64,000 bases of DNA from contig NZ_KZ984051.1 in NCBI RefSeq assembly GCF_003569805.1, positions 559,779 to 623,778 on the forward strand. The letters run 5' to 3'. The notes under the pieces are model-generated. The model was not told the origin of the DNA. It was given only the letters and a program-made list of their open reading frames with translations, and did no database searches. This document shows, in pieces, positions 52,519 to 62,000 of this stretch (positions within the stretch are counted from its first letter, which is position 1; every line of letters starts with the position of its first letter). This DNA is from Microbacterium halotolerans. Its GTDB lineage: Bacteria; Actinomycetota; Actinomycetes; Actinomycetales; Microbacteriaceae. A program made the position numbers and the translations under genes.

Positions 52519-54105
52519 TCAGCTTTCGGCGAGATCCTCCGCGCCGGCGTCGGCGAGCGCGATGCCCGCGCTGCCATAGAGGTGGAACACGGTGTTCGCT
52601 CCGTGCGCTCGGAGCTCGTCGACGTCATGCTCGTAGCGGGCGATCGCGGCGACGGAACCAGCGAACCCGCTGTTTCTGAGCAGCTCCAGCGCCTCGAGGT
52701 TGGAATGGTGGAACGGCATCGCGAGCACGGCGAGGCGCACCTCTCCGCTGCGAACGACCCTGCCCCAGAAATCGGAGTCGGTCGCGTCGGCCTGCACCAC
52801 CTCGAGCCCTTCATCGCGCAGCACCTCCACGCGCACTGCGTCGTGCTCGACGCCGAGCGCCTCCAGACCGTGCTCGTCGTGGAGCCTGAGCAGGGCTGCG
52901 CGACCGACGCGGCCCATGCCGAGAACGACCACCTCGGCGTCTCCGACGTCGATGGGACGATCATCCGGATGCAGCTTCGACGGATCCTGTCTGGGCATCC
53001 GAGCGGCGAACCATTCCGCGATCACCGCACCCTTGCGGTTGAGCACGGCGGACACGACGAAGCTGCAGGCGACGGCGACGGCGAGCACGGTGAGCCACTC
53101 CTCGGAGATCAGGCCGACGGAGGCGCCCGTGACGGCGACGATCAGGCCGAACTCGGAGTAGTTCGCCATCGACAGCGCGGTCAGCCATGAGGTGCGGTGT
53201 CGCATGCCCGTCCACCACAGCAGGCCCACGTACATGACCGTCTGAAGCGGAAGCAGGAGCAGGAGCAGCCCGGCGATGGCGAGGTGCTCGAGAGTGGGGA
53301 CGCCCCCGAGCCCGATGTTCACGAAGAAGGCGACCAGGAGAAGGTCCTTCACGCTGAGCAGACGGTGCGAGAGATCGCTCGCACGGGAGTGGCTCGCCAG
53401 CAGCACACCCATCACGAGCGCACCGAGGTCGCCTTTGAGGCCGACTGCCTCGAACAGCACGTAGCCGGGCACGAGCGCGGCGAACAGCCCGAACAGAACC
53501 TGCAGCTCGGGCGGCTCTATCCGGTCCCACGCCCTCCTCAGCAGCCAGGTTCCGGGGATCAGTGCGACCAGCGCGACGGCCCACGGGCTCGGCGCGGTCC
53601 CCTCCGCGATGCTGAGGAAGACAACCGCGGCGATGTCCTGCATGATCAGCACGCCGATGGCGATGCGCCCGTACAGTGCCGTGGAGTCCGAGCGATCGTC
53701 GAGCACCTTCACGACGAACACCGTCGACGCGAACGACAGCGCGAACCCGATCACGGCCCATGTGCCCGCTCCGGTGCCCGTGAGCATCCCGAGGCCGAAC
53801 GAGGCGATGAGGCCGACGAAGCCGACGCCGATCGCTGTCGAGACCACCATGTGCACGGCGTTGGTCAGCCAGACCTCCTTGCGCAGCAGCGTGCGCAGGT
53901 CGAGCTTCAGACCGATGGTGAACAGGAGCAGCGTCACGCCGAGATCCGCCGCTTCCTCGATCACCGGCAGTTCCGCGACGCCTGCCGCGGAGAGCGCGAA
54001 CCCTGTCGCAAGGAACCCGATCAGCGGCGGCAGCCGCAGCAGCACGGCCGCCAGACCCGCGGCGAGCGCCACCGCGAGGTAGAGCGCCGCTGTCGTGGTG
54101 AACAT
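52519..54105 (-). CDS. CPA2/KefB-type cation:proton antiporter with TrkA-N domain
   Basis: 528 aa. About 12 transmembrane helices (residues 1-385), with LLLFTIGLKLDLRTLL and FFVNIGLGG. The C-terminal cytosolic domain (about 395-515) is a Rossmann RCK/TrkA_N fold (VVLGMGRVGRAALLRL). Likely exchanges K+ or Na+ for H+, regulated by nucleotide. Good ATG at 54105. It is convergent with the LuxR gene. Confidence 0.9.
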   Translation of the reverse strand: MFTTTAALYLAVALAAGLAAVLLRLPPLIGFLATGFALSAAGVAELPVIEEAADLGVTLLLFTIGLKLDLRTLLRKEVWLTNAVHMVVSTAIGVGFVGLIASFGLGMLTGTGAGTWAVIGFALSFASTVFVVKVLDDRSDSTALYGRIAIGVLIMQDIAAVVFLSIAEGTAPSPWAVALVALIPGTWLLRRAWDRIEPPELQVLFGLFAALVPGYVLFEAVGLKGDLGALVMGVLLASHSRASDLSHRLLSVKDLLLVAFFVNIGLGGVPTLEHLAIAGLLLLLLPLQTVMYVGLLWWTGMRHRTSWLTALSMANYSEFGLIVAVTGASVGLISEEWLTVLAVAVACSFVVSAVLNRKGAVIAEWFAARMPRQDPSKLHPDDRPIDVGDAEVVVLGMGRVGRAALLRLHDEHGLEALGVEHDAVRVEVLRDEGLEVVQADATDSDFWGRVVRSGEVRLAVLAMPFHHSNLEALELLRNSGFAGSVAAIARYEHDVDELRAHGANTVFHLYGSAGIALADAGAEDLAES

Positions 54106-54152
54106 GATGAAACGCTACCGGATGAGGGCGGAGGGAGACCGTCCGGTGACCA

Positions 54153-54773
54153 TCACCTGTCGTCGGTGATCGGCTTGCGCACGGCGTGCGGGACGCGCCA
54201 GCGGAGCCAGAGGGAGAGAAGGCGCAGCACGAACACGAGTGCCGCGACAGCGAGACTGACCCATCCGAAGTGCCAGTCGGCGGTCCACATCACCGTGACG
54301 AGGGCGGCGCCGAACATCGCGGGCAGCGCGTAGAGGTCGCGTGGGTCGAACAGCTGCGGGTCGCGGTTGGCGACGACGTCGCGCAGCAGACCGCCGCCGA
54401 CACCGGTGGTCACGCCGATGAGCGCTGCGGCCACCGGGTTCATGCCGTGCTCGAGCGCCTTCACCGCTCCCGTCGTGCAGAACAGTCCGAGCCCCGCGGC
54501 GTCGCACACCAGCAGCGGGCGTGTGAATCGGCGCATGTGGCTGTGCAGCACGTACACGATCGCCGCTGCCAACAGCGGAGGCAGAAGGAAGATCGGCTGG
54601 TCGAACGCCGTCGGCGGCACACCGAGCACGAGGTCCCGGATGACGCCGCCGCCCAGCCCGGTGAGGGAGCCGAGGAGCAGCGAGCCGACGATGTCGAAGC
54701 CCCGCCGCGCCGCGAGCAGCGACCCTGACAGCGCGAAGAAGAACACCCCGAGGAGGTCCAGCGTCAGCGCCAT
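54153..54773 (-). CDS. TRIC/YadS-family (UPF0126) membrane channel protein
   Basis: 206 aa with about seven helices and two related halves: GGGVIRDLVLGVPPTAF in the first and GGGLLRDVVANRDPQLF in the second. This duplicated glycine-rich motif is diagnostic of bacterial TRIC-type trimeric cation channels. Start ATG 54773 is preceded by GGAGGGGAACC; lies 47 bp upstream of the antiporter gene and is probably cotranscribed. Confidence 0.92.
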   Translation of the reverse strand: MALTLDLLGVFFFALSGSLLAARRGFDIVGSLLLGSLTGLGGGVIRDLVLGVPPTAFDQPIFLLPPLLAAAIVYVLHSHMRRFTRPLLVCDAAGLGLFCTTGAVKALEHGMNPVAAALIGVTTGVGGGLLRDVVANRDPQLFDPRDLYALPAMFGAALVTVMWTADWHFGWVSLAVAALVFVLRLLSLWLRWRVPHAVRKPITDDR

Positions 54774-54876
54774 AGGGTTCCCCTCCTTCTCGTGACGACA
54801 CAGAGCCTACGCGGTGCGCACGGGAATCCCGCGCGCACCGCCATCACCGAGAACCCCGGCCCCGCATCCCGCTGCC

Positions 54877-54942
54877 GAGATGCGCACCTTTCGTCGAGAT
54901 GCGCACGTTTGAACGTGGTTTCGTCGAAAGAGTGCGCATCTC
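54877..54942. repeat. GAGATGCGCAC direct/inverted repeat block
   Basis: GAGATGCGCAC occurs at 54877-54887 and 54896-54906 and inverted (GTGCGCATCTC) at 54932-54942. TTTCGTCGA follows the first and precedes the third. The whole block could fold as an extended hairpin. It looks like a REP-type interspersed element located between two divergent-to-convergent genes. Confidence 0.7.
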
Positions 54943-54978
54943 GCGGGCCGCGCGCGGGCACCGCGACAGCATCCGCCC

Positions 54979-55596
54979 TCAGGTCAGCTGCAGACCCGTG
55001 ATGCACGTCGCATCATCCGGTTCCGATGTGCTGATCGTCGCGCTTCCTGTGCTGCCCTCGTATGTCACCGTCACAGTCGCTTCGACGCCGCGCGGCACCC
55101 AGAACCCGACGAAGCCGTTGTCGTACGACGATCGGGTCTCGTCGACGAGCACGTCGCCCGATTCGTCGGTCAGCGTGACCAGAAGATCGGCGTCGCGAAG
55201 CTCACCGAGGCACGTCGTCAAGCTGTGGAAGTGACACTCATGAGTCTGCTCGCGGTAGGGGGCGACGGCGACGTAGACCTCGTCCTCGGGCATCGGCATC
55301 CGGACCTCACGGTCCTGATCGTCGGTGAGCACCAGTTCGTCTGGCAGCACCGACGCGATCAGACCGGCAGGGCGCTCGGCGACCGGCATCGTGTCGAGCC
55401 GTTCGATCACCTGTGCGGCGTCGAGGCCGTCCAGGTCGTGGTCTGTGAGGAGCACGCTGTCGGACGTCTTGCCGTCGGTGGTGGCCGGCTCGGCATCCGA
55501 CGCCGCGGCGCATCCGGAAAGTGCGAGCGCGGCGACGGCGAGCACGGCGGCGGGAAGAGCGAACGCCCGCCTGCGTGAGAAGATGTCGTGGTTCAT
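54979..55596 (-). CDS. CueP-family copper-binding lipoprotein
   Basis: 205 aa. Signal peptide with lipobox LSGC (ALALSGCAAA). The CueP hallmark QTHECHFHSLTTCLGEL holds Cys-x-x-x-His and a second Cys that bind Cu(I). In Salmonella CueP supplies copper to periplasmic SodCII or stores it. ATG 55596 is used; a longer frame upstream lacks a signal peptide. Faces a long gap with the M23-like gene. Confidence 0.9.
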   Translation of the reverse strand: MNHDIFSRRRAFALPAAVLAVAALALSGCAAASDAEPATTDGKTSDSVLLTDHDLDGLDAAQVIERLDTMPVAERPAGLIASVLPDELVLTDDQDREVRMPMPEDEVYVAVAPYREQTHECHFHSLTTCLGELRDADLLVTLTDESGDVLVDETRSSYDNGFVGFWVPRGVEATVTVTYEGSTGSATISTSEPDDATCITGLQLT

Positions 55597-55990
55597 GCGG
55601 CCATTCCTCCGTGGGATCTGCGACGGACTGACGACGGGGCACTCGCCTCGAGGCATCGAGTCCCTCGCACGCAACGCGCACCAGTCGTGCGTGTGGCCGA
55701 GCATACGCAGCCCGCCTGACAACCCAGGATGTCTCGCGCCGTCTTCGGCACCGGACTCGCGCGGCCGCCGAGCTCACCCGTCGCATGTGGCCGATACGAT
55801 GGCCGCGTGATGATGCCGAACCGCAGAAAGCCCATCCGATCGCGAGCAGGAATCGCCCTTGTTTCGGTGGATCCGGCACACTCTTCGCCTATGGCGAGAC
55901 CGCCGAGATCACGATCGAGTAGCTCCGGATGGGCCGCACGCGCCCGTCGCGCTGGCAGACTGACCGCGACCAAGATCGAAGGAGCCCGCT
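55597..55990. other. Intergenic region between cueP-type and M23-type genes (394 bp)
   Basis: No frame in either direction has a convincing start, ribosome-binding site and codon pattern. Contains the divergent promoters and a purine-rich GAAGGAG at about 55978-55984 that serves the GTG at 55991. No strong repeat is visible. Confidence 0.5.
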
Positions 55991-56593
55991 GTGCTCGACC
56001 TCGCCTTCCCGTTCACCGGGCGCTGGCTGACGCAGAACAGCCCGGCCGATCGAGTGCCCAGCCATGGCACGACACGGTTCGCCAGCTCCCACGCGATCGA
56101 CTTCGTACCGGTTGACGCTGAAGGGCGCGGCGCTCGATTCTCCCTCGCTTCGCTGCTTCGGCCCGAACCGCCTGAGCACTTCGTCGGATTCGGTCGCCCG
56201 GTGCTGGCCCCGGCCGACGGGACCGTGGTCTCGGTCCATGACGCCGAACCCGACCACGCAGCGCACCGTGGCTTCCCGTCCGTCGGCTACGCGCTCACTC
56301 AGTCCCGTCGGGCTGATCGCGGCTGGCAGCACCTGGCGGGCAACCACGTGCTGATCCGGATCGACGGCGCGGTCGTCGCCCTCTGTCATCTGCAGCGCGG
56401 CAGCACCCGGGTTCACGTCGGAGCACAGGTGCACGTCGGTGAAGAGGTCGGACGCTGCGGGAACTCGGGCAACAGCACGGAGCCCCATCTGCATCTGCAG
56501 GCGATCGACCGGCCGGACCCGGATCGCGCCGATGCGGTGCCGTTCACCCTGCGCGGACGCCTGCCGCGGAATCGGGGGATCGTGGTCGCGTAA
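55991..56593 (+). CDS. M23-like (LytM-type) peptidase domain protein without signal peptide
   Basis: 200 aa. The LytM-type zinc fold is suggested by HAIDFV (H34, D37), LAPADGTVVSV, GNHVLIRIDG and NSTEPHLHLQ (HxH). The first metal motif is HxxD rather than the usual HxxxD. No secretion signal is visible, which is odd for a peptidoglycan endopeptidase; it may be cytosolic or use a different start. GTG 55991 with AAGGAG site. It is convergent with the AlkD-type gene, 10 bp apart. Confidence 0.72.
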   Translation: MLDLAFPFTGRWLTQNSPADRVPSHGTTRFASSHAIDFVPVDAEGRGARFSLASLLRPEPPEHFVGFGRPVLAPADGTVVSVHDAEPDHAAHRGFPSVGYALTQSRRADRGWQHLAGNHVLIRIDGAVVALCHLQRGSTRVHVGAQVHVGEEVGRCGNSGNSTEPHLHLQAIDRPDPDRADAVPFTLRGRLPRNRGIVVA

Positions 56594-56603
56594 CCGGCAC
56601 CCG

Positions 56604-57740
56604 TCACTCGGTGACGTCGAAGTCCCGCACCGGATGGCTGAGGCCGTTCACGATGACCTCGAGCCCGTGTGTGCCGGGGCGGATCGTGCGCGTCGTCATG
56701 TTCTGCCGCAGCAGCTGAGACTTGGTCAGGGCCACAGTCTCCCCCGCGGGCAGCATGGTCCGGCCCAGCTTGAACACCCTGCGACTCATGCCGCCGTCGG
56801 CACGCGGTGAGTGCATCGCGTAGTCGACGATGGCCTCAGCGTCGTGCGGCGACCTGATCTGAACCCGGAAGTCGAGGCTCTCACCCAGCGCGACCGACGA
56901 GGGCACGTCGACATCGATCAGTTCGATGGTCTGTCCTGGAGCGATTCCGACCAACTCCATCGCACCAGGATGCCCAGCTTTCACCAGGGTGCGGGTGGCG
57001 TGCCGCACGACGAACGCCAGCTCCCGGGGTTCCTGCCTCTGCTCCACCTGCCAGCGCTTCAGCGTCTGGAGCACGAGGTCAGGATCGGACTTGGACAAGT
57101 CGTTGACGTGATTGGCGACCGAGCGGGTCACGAATCGCGTCGGATCGGCGTGCAGCTCGTCGAGCAGACCGAGCGCGCGCAACGGACCCGAAGTGAGCCC
57201 ATGCCCCCATGGAAGGCGGGGCCTGGTGCCTTCCGAGCACAGCCGGCGCACGTGATAGTGCTCGTCACGGCTCCATTGCTCGAGCGCCGCGTAAGTTTCA
57301 TCCGGGAACTGATTCAGGAACGCACGGATCGCGTACTCGGCGGAGAATCTGGTCGTGATCTGCCTGAGCGCTTCGAGCGAGCGATCCAGATGCTCGCCGC
57401 TGCAACCGTAGGCCGCCACGAACTCGCCGTACGGCGCATAGATGAAGTCACCGAAGTCGCCGTCGCCGAGGGTCGGGTCCGCCTGCTCGGGCAGCGCGCT
57501 GACGAGCACGCGCAGTGCTTCGGTGAAATCGGCGGGGAGCCGTTCTCGCAGGCACGTGGCGATCCAGCTGATGCGCTGCTTCAGCTCCAGTTCCGGCAGC
57601 CGCGCCACTACCGCCTCGGTGAAGGCCTCCGCATCGAACTCATCGTGCGCCGAGCGGATCTCGGCGGCGATGGCTGACACCTTCTCGCGGTTGAAGAGCT
57701 GGTCCTTCAGCGGTTCGCGGGGTGTTGCAGGCTTCGGCAC
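56604..57740 (-). CDS. AlkD-type DNA alkylation repair protein (HEAT repeats)
   Basis: 378 aa, helical. The region IYAPYGEFVAAYG, EYAIRAFLNQFPDETYAALEQWSRDEHYHVRRLCSEGTRPRLPWG is recognisable in part (EHYHVRRLCSEGTRPRLPW) as the HEAT-repeat core of the larger AlkD-like family. It recognises alkylated bases in DNA, but the longer form has an extra C-terminal beta-rich domain of unknown role. GTG start at 57740 with a weak ribosome-binding site. Confidence 0.82.
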   Translation of the reverse strand: MPKPATPREPLKDQLFNREKVSAIAAEIRSAHDEFDAEAFTEAVVARLPELELKQRISWIATCLRERLPADFTEALRVLVSALPEQADPTLGDGDFGDFIYAPYGEFVAAYGCSGEHLDRSLEALRQITTRFSAEYAIRAFLNQFPDETYAALEQWSRDEHYHVRRLCSEGTRPRLPWGHGLTSGPLRALGLLDELHADPTRFVTRSVANHVNDLSKSDPDLVLQTLKRWQVEQRQEPRELAFVVRHATRTLVKAGHPGAMELVGIAPGQTIELIDVDVPSSVALGESLDFRVQIRSPHDAEAIVDYAMHSPRADGGMSRRVFKLGRTMLPAGETVALTKSQLLRQNMTTRTIRPGTHGLEVIVNGLSHPVRDFDVTE

Positions 57741-58055
57741 ACTTTCACACTACTGCGGCTGCTGCGCAGCTGGAACGACAGGGGACGCACCGCTAGGCAG
57801 CCGAGCCAGAAGGCGAAGGGCCCCGCAGAGTCGGCGTGGTGTCGGGTCAGTGGCCCGCTCCTCTCGCAGTCCCCGTCACCGGCGACGACCGATCTCAGTA
57901 TGTGCTCATACCCCTTGCCGGATGACATGACCAGGAGAGTCATCACCACGACGGGCACCTCCCCCGAGGCCGCCACGCCAGGGGCGGTCTCGGGGGGTGA
58001 GGTACGCGCGCAGCGCACGGCCCTGTCGGCGAGCGTGCGTTATTGAGTGCGGGCT
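57741..58055. other. Intergenic region with a hairpin (315 bp)
   Basis: No convincing gene. A strong hairpin, 57961-57974 with 57983-57996 (14 positions, one G-T pair), lies about 60 bp past the hydrolase stop and is probably its terminator. The promoter of the AlkD-type gene should be near 57741-57800. A 49-codon plus-strand frame from 57900 runs through the hairpin but has no ribosome-binding site. Confidence 0.5.
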
Positions 58056-58865
58056 CTATCGGCCGAGGTGGTACCGTTCGAGGAACTCGATGATGGCGTG
58101 GGCCGCCAGCTCAGGTTCCTGCTCGACGGGGTAGTGTCCGGAGCGTTCCATGACGAGGCTGCTGACATCTGCTGCCAACGGATGCAGCCCTTCTGCGACG
58201 GCGGAGCCCATTGCGTAGCGGCCACCTATCGCGAGCACGGGGGTGCGGATCTGGTCGTCTCGGATCCTCCCGACGTCGACGATGTCATCGCTCCGCGTGC
58301 GGTAGTAGCCGAGGCCCGCTTCGAGCACTCCGTCCGCCTCATACGCGTCGATGTAGGAGCGAAGGACGGCAGGGTCAAGCCCTGCCGGTCCGGCGCTCTG
58401 GTGCAGGAAGGTGCCGTAGTAGGCGTCCTCTCGTCCCGATACGAGTTGCTCGGCAAGACCCGGCACACGGTTGAACGGGCCGTGCCAAGACGGGTACTGC
58501 TCTGCGCCCGGTGTGGGGATGTCCACGCTGATGCCGGGCAGGATCTCTTCCTCGACCACTAGTGCGGTCACAGCATCGGGCATCGCAGCGGCCAGGAGGA
58601 TTGCGACGGTTCCTCCCCAGTCGTGACCTATGACCGCGAACCGCGTGAGTCGTTGTTCGATGAGCTGTTCCCGCAGCTGTGCGGCAAGTTCGCTCTTCCT
58701 GAAGCTGTGGATGCCTTCTGGCACAGCGCCGAGTCCGGGCAGGGTGATCGGGATCGGCGTGAACCCCGAGCTGCTCAGAAGCGGCAGCAGGTTCCGCCAG
58801 TGCGCTTGCGTGACAGGCCAACCGTGCAGGAGCACGACGGATGGTTCGTGTGGGGAGGAGCTCAC
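58056..58865 (-). CDS. Alpha/beta hydrolase, epoxide hydrolase/dehalogenase-like
   Basis: 269 aa. LLHGWPVTQAHWRNLLP forms the oxyanion-hole HGW motif; GHDWGG has an aspartate nucleophile, as in epoxide hydrolases and haloalkane dehalogenases; catalytic His in RSGHYPVEQEPE. No signal peptide. Substrate cannot be predicted. GTG start at 58865. Confidence 0.87.
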   Translation of the reverse strand: MSSSPHEPSVVLLHGWPVTQAHWRNLLPLLSSSGFTPIPITLPGLGAVPEGIHSFRKSELAAQLREQLIEQRLTRFAVIGHDWGGTVAILLAAAMPDAVTALVVEEEILPGISVDIPTPGAEQYPSWHGPFNRVPGLAEQLVSGREDAYYGTFLHQSAGPAGLDPAVLRSYIDAYEADGVLEAGLGYYRTRSDDIVDVGRIRDDQIRTPVLAIGGRYAMGSAVAEGLHPLAADVSSLVMERSGHYPVEQEPELAAHAIIEFLERYHLGR

Positions 58866-59075
58866 TGTTCCATGATCCCCGCTACCACCGACTCTCCTGG
58901 TCCGATGTCCACCGTCGGCTGATCCAAGGTTGTGTTCGAGCGCCCGGTTAGCGCCGTTGGGCTATGCAGGCGGACCAGTCGCGCGAGCCGCCCTGGCTTC
59001 TGTTCCATTCTTGACGTGCCCTGAGTCTCGTTCCGCTCCGTTGTGAGGATCCGGTCTCGTCAGAGAGGACCAGCA

Positions 59076-59288
59076 GTGCCTCGTCAGTACTCATCCCAGT
59101 TCCCTGAGCGTGTGCTCGCGCTTGTCCACGAGGGCCGCGATGCCAGCGGGCCAGCGGTGGAGTTGGGCATCGCATCAGCGACGATCTATCGGCAGCGCCT
59201 CAGCGTCGACGCGAACGAGCCCACGCCGCGAACTGCACAGGGCGCAGCCTTCAGCGGTGCCGCGCAACGACCGCGACCCGGCAGGTGA
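59076..59288 (+). pseudogene. Truncated IS3-family OrfA (transposase HTH) fragment
   Basis: 70 codons from GTG 59076 (AGAGAGGA site upstream). The product begins PRQYSSQFPERVLALVHEGRD and has an HTH with ELGIASATIYRQR, the start of IS3-type OrfA. The C-terminal leucine zipper and OrfB are missing, and no terminal inverted repeats are seen. A decayed insertion-sequence remnant. Confidence 0.7.
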
Positions 59289-59306
59289 GCGCGATCAGCG
59301 GCTGCG

Positions 59307-60608
59307 TCACCGTTCTGCCCGAACCAGCTGAACAACGACCAGCGCCGCGGCGGGTGCGAGCAGCACAAGCGCCACGGTGTTGACCACATGGAACCCGCCC
59401 CACGCGAGAATCGGGCCAGCCAGCGCCGCCGCACCGGCGCCGGCATAGTTCATCCCGGCATCGGTCACGCCCTGCAACGGCAGCTTGACGCTGACGTCAG
59501 GATTCGATGCGAGCACGGTGGACGACGAGATGATGCACGCCGACCAGCCGATGCCGAGCACCACGAGAGCAGCCGGCGTCCAGCCTCCGCCGAGCGATGC
59601 GGCGACAAGACCGAGCACCAACGCCGTGAGCAGGAGCACAACGCCACCCGCTGCCGTGCGAACCGCCCCGATCCGATCGACGCACCAGCCGAACAGGGGG
59701 CTGAGCGCGTACATCCCCAGCACGTGCAGGCTGATGACGACGCCGACGACCGTGAGCGAGTCACCGTGGTGCTGCATGTGCACGGGAGTCATCACCATGA
59801 CCATCACCATCACGGAATGCGCGCACGCGGTCAGCACAACCGCCATTCGGGCGTGTGGGTGCGCGAACGCCCAGCGCAGCGCCGCCATGGCAGAGATGCG
59901 GGCAGCCCCTGTGGCGGAAGCAGCCGCCACAGGCGGCTCGTCGCCCACGGGAGCGACGGCATCTCCCGAGCCCCGCGCCGCAGCGACGCCATCGGTGAGC
60001 TTGCGCACCCGGTGGCCGCCGTAGAAGATCACGATGACCATCGCGGCGCACGCGATCGCGATCGCTGAGAACACGTACGGCCCGGCCAGCTCGGGCAGAC
60101 CGAGGGAGAAGCCGAGTTCATTGCCGAGGTTGGTCAGGTTGGGCCCCGCAACAGATCCGATGGTCGTGGACCAGATGACGAGCGACATCACACGTCCGCG
60201 CGCGGCTGCGGAAGCGTTCTCGCCCGCAGCGTAGCGCGACTGCAGATTCACGGCCTGAGCCGTGCCGAACATCGCCAGGCCGATCAGCAGCAGGATGAAC
60301 TGTTCGATCAACGCCGCCGTGATGACGGTGACGGCACCGAGCAGGGCGATCACATATCCGACAGCCAGCGCCGCCCGCCTCCCCGCTTTCGCAGCAAGGG
60401 TGGCCAGCGGAATCGCGGCGACGGCAGCGCCGAGCACGCTCATCGCCTGTGCGAAGCCCGCGAACTCCGTGCCGGCCAGATTCTCGGCCATGAGCCCCGC
60501 AACCGCGATGCTCGATGCCACACCGACGCCACCGAGCAGATTCGAGGCGATCAGCACCCCGATCCGCGTACGTGCGAGCGCAACCGGCGGTGTGGCGTGC
60601 ACTGTCAT
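59307..60608 (-). CDS. MFS transporter
   Basis: 433 aa, about 12 transmembrane helices with a cytosolic loop in the centre (Ala/Val-rich, about 210-250). The loop AAKAGRRAALAVGY between helices 2 and 3 is the MFS signature. It resembles drug/metabolite efflux proteins, but the substrate is unknown. ATG 60608 chosen because the longer upstream frame is unrelated in composition. Confidence 0.88.
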   Translation of the reverse strand: MTVHATPPVALARTRIGVLIASNLLGGVGVASSIAVAGLMAENLAGTEFAGFAQAMSVLGAAVAAIPLATLAAKAGRRAALAVGYVIALLGAVTVITAALIEQFILLLIGLAMFGTAQAVNLQSRYAAGENASAAARGRVMSLVIWSTTIGSVAGPNLTNLGNELGFSLGLPELAGPYVFSAIAIACAAMVIVIFYGGHRVRKLTDGVAAARGSGDAVAPVGDEPPVAAASATGAARISAMAALRWAFAHPHARMAVVLTACAHSVMVMVMVMTPVHMQHHGDSLTVVGVVISLHVLGMYALSPLFGWCVDRIGAVRTAAGGVVLLLTALVLGLVAASLGGGWTPAALVVLGIGWSACIISSSTVLASNPDVSVKLPLQGVTDAGMNYAGAGAAALAGPILAWGGFHVVNTVALVLLAPAAALVVVQLVRAER

Positions 60609-60645
60609 GTCATCTCCCGTTCCGGCCTGGTTCGCACCTCCAGGC

Positions 60646-60972
60646 TCAGTGCTCCGACTCGCGCACTGCTCGCATCGTATGCGCTGCGCCGTGATAAATC
60701 GCTCCGCCGGCTCGCAGGGCCGCGGCGACGTGCACGACCTCCGCGAGCTCTTCGTGCGTCGCACCCGCCTCCGCAGCGGCGGCCGAATGCGCATCCAGAC
60801 AGCCCGGGCACTGGGTTGTGAGCGCCACGGCGACGGCGATCAGCTCCTTGGTCCTTCTGTCGAGCGCGGTGTCGCTGCCCAGCACGGCCTGGTTGAACGC
60901 CGCGAAAGCCGCGTGCATCTCGGGTGCCCCGGTGCGAAGCCGCGCGGACACGGGCTTCGGATCCGTACTCAT
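60646..60972 (-). CDS. AhpD-like carboxymuconolactone decarboxylase-family protein
   Basis: 108 aa. A single CMD domain with the redox motif CPGCLDAH, typical of AhpD-like thiol proteins, and the helical KELIAVAVALTTQ before it. It may reduce peroxides or protect against oxidants. Overlaps the ABC ATPase stop (ATGA), so it belongs to the peptide transporter operon. Confidence 0.88.
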   Translation of the reverse strand: MSTDPKPVSARLRTGAPEMHAAFAAFNQAVLGSDTALDRRTKELIAVAVALTTQCPGCLDAHSAAAAEAGATHEELAEVVHVAAALRAGGAIYHGAAHTMRAVRESEH

Positions 60973-62000
60973 ATCGTTGTCCTCTCTCGCGACTCGGTCG
61001 ACACGGGCACCGGCGCATCCGTCCCCGGGAAGTGGCATTCGACCTCCCGGCCGGCCGAAGCGTGGCGGGGCGGGGCGACCTCGGCGCACACTTCCTGCGC
61101 GATCGGGCACCGCGTGCGGAAACGACATCCCGACGGCAGATTCATCGCCGATGGCGGCTCCCCGTGCAACAGGATGCGCTCTCGTCGCTTCTCGGGATCG
61201 GGCACCGGCGATGCCGCCAGCAGAGCGCGGGTGTATGGGTGCTGCGGATCCGAGAAGATGCTCTCAGTCGGCCCCACCTCGACGAGTCGCCCCAGATACA
61301 TCACCCCCACGCGCTGCGCGATGTGGCGCACGATCGGCAGGCCGTGCGCGATGAAGAGGTACGACAGCCCGAGTCGCTCACGCAGGTCCACCATCAGGTT
61401 CGTGATCTGCGCCTGCACCGACACGTCGAGTGCCGAGACCGCCTCGTCGGCCAGAACGAGCGACGGATTCATCGCGATCGCCCTCGCGATGCCGACGCGC
61501 TGTCGCTGACCGCCCGAGAGAGAGCGAGGACGCGCAGTGCGCCTGCCCGGATTCAGGCCGACCTGTTCGAACAGCTCCGTCACTCGCTCGTCGAGATCTC
61601 GTCCGCGCAGCCTCTCGATAACCTTGAGCGGCTCCGCCACGATGTCACCGACGGACATTCGGGGATTGAGCGAACCCAACGGATCCTGGAACACGACCTG
61701 CATGCGTCGCCGACGTGCCCGCAGCTGCCGACGAGGCATCGTCGTGAGCTCCTCGCCTTCGAACTGCACGTTGCCCTCAGTCACGGGCAGCAGGCCCACC
61801 GCGAGCCGCCCGAGCGTTGACTTGCCCGAACCCGACTCGCCCACGAGTGCGAATGTCTCGCCGCGACCGATCTCGAGCGACGCGCCGTCGACCGCCCGCA
61901 GGACGGCTCGGTCCCCGAACGGCTTCTTCCCGGACTTGACGGAGAACTCCTTGGTCACATTCTGCAGCCGCAGGATGGACTGTGCGGACGAGGTGGTCAT
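60969..62000 (-). CDS. Peptide/nickel ABC transporter ATPase, DppF type
   Basis: 343 aa. Walker [12 protein letters not shown], signature SLSGGQRQR, Walker B LVLADEAVS, and a C-terminal oligopeptide domain with CRFRTRCP that follows the NBD. The H-loop position reads LFIAHGLPIV, with His present. It forms a heterodimer with the following ATPase. Start ATG 62000 overlaps the neighbour stop. Confidence 0.92.
   Translation of the reverse strand: MTTSSAQSILRLQNVTKEFSVKSGKKPFGDRAVLRAVDGASLEIGRGETFALVGESGSGKSTLGRLAVGLLPVTEGNVQFEGEELTTMPRRQLRARRRRMQVVFQDPLGSLNPRMSVGDIVAEPLKVIERLRGRDLDERVTELFEQVGLNPGRRTARPRSLSGGQRQRVGIARAIAMNPSLVLADEAVSALDVSVQAQITNLMVDLRERLGLSYLFIAHGLPIVRHIAQRVGVMYLGRLVEVGPTESIFSDPQHPYTRALLAASPVPDPEKRRERILLHGEPPSAMNLPSGCRFRTRCPIAQEVCAEVAPPRHASAGREVECHFPGTDAPVPVSTESRERTTI

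Noticed and set aside
57900..58046. A 49-codon plus-strand ORF through the hairpin at 57961-57996
   Set aside because: No ribosome-binding site, no recognisable motif, and the hairpin is better explained as the terminator of the convergent hydrolase gene.
58866..59306. A complete insertion sequence around the IS3 OrfA fragment
   Set aside because: No OrfB, no terminal inverted repeats and no target duplication could be found.
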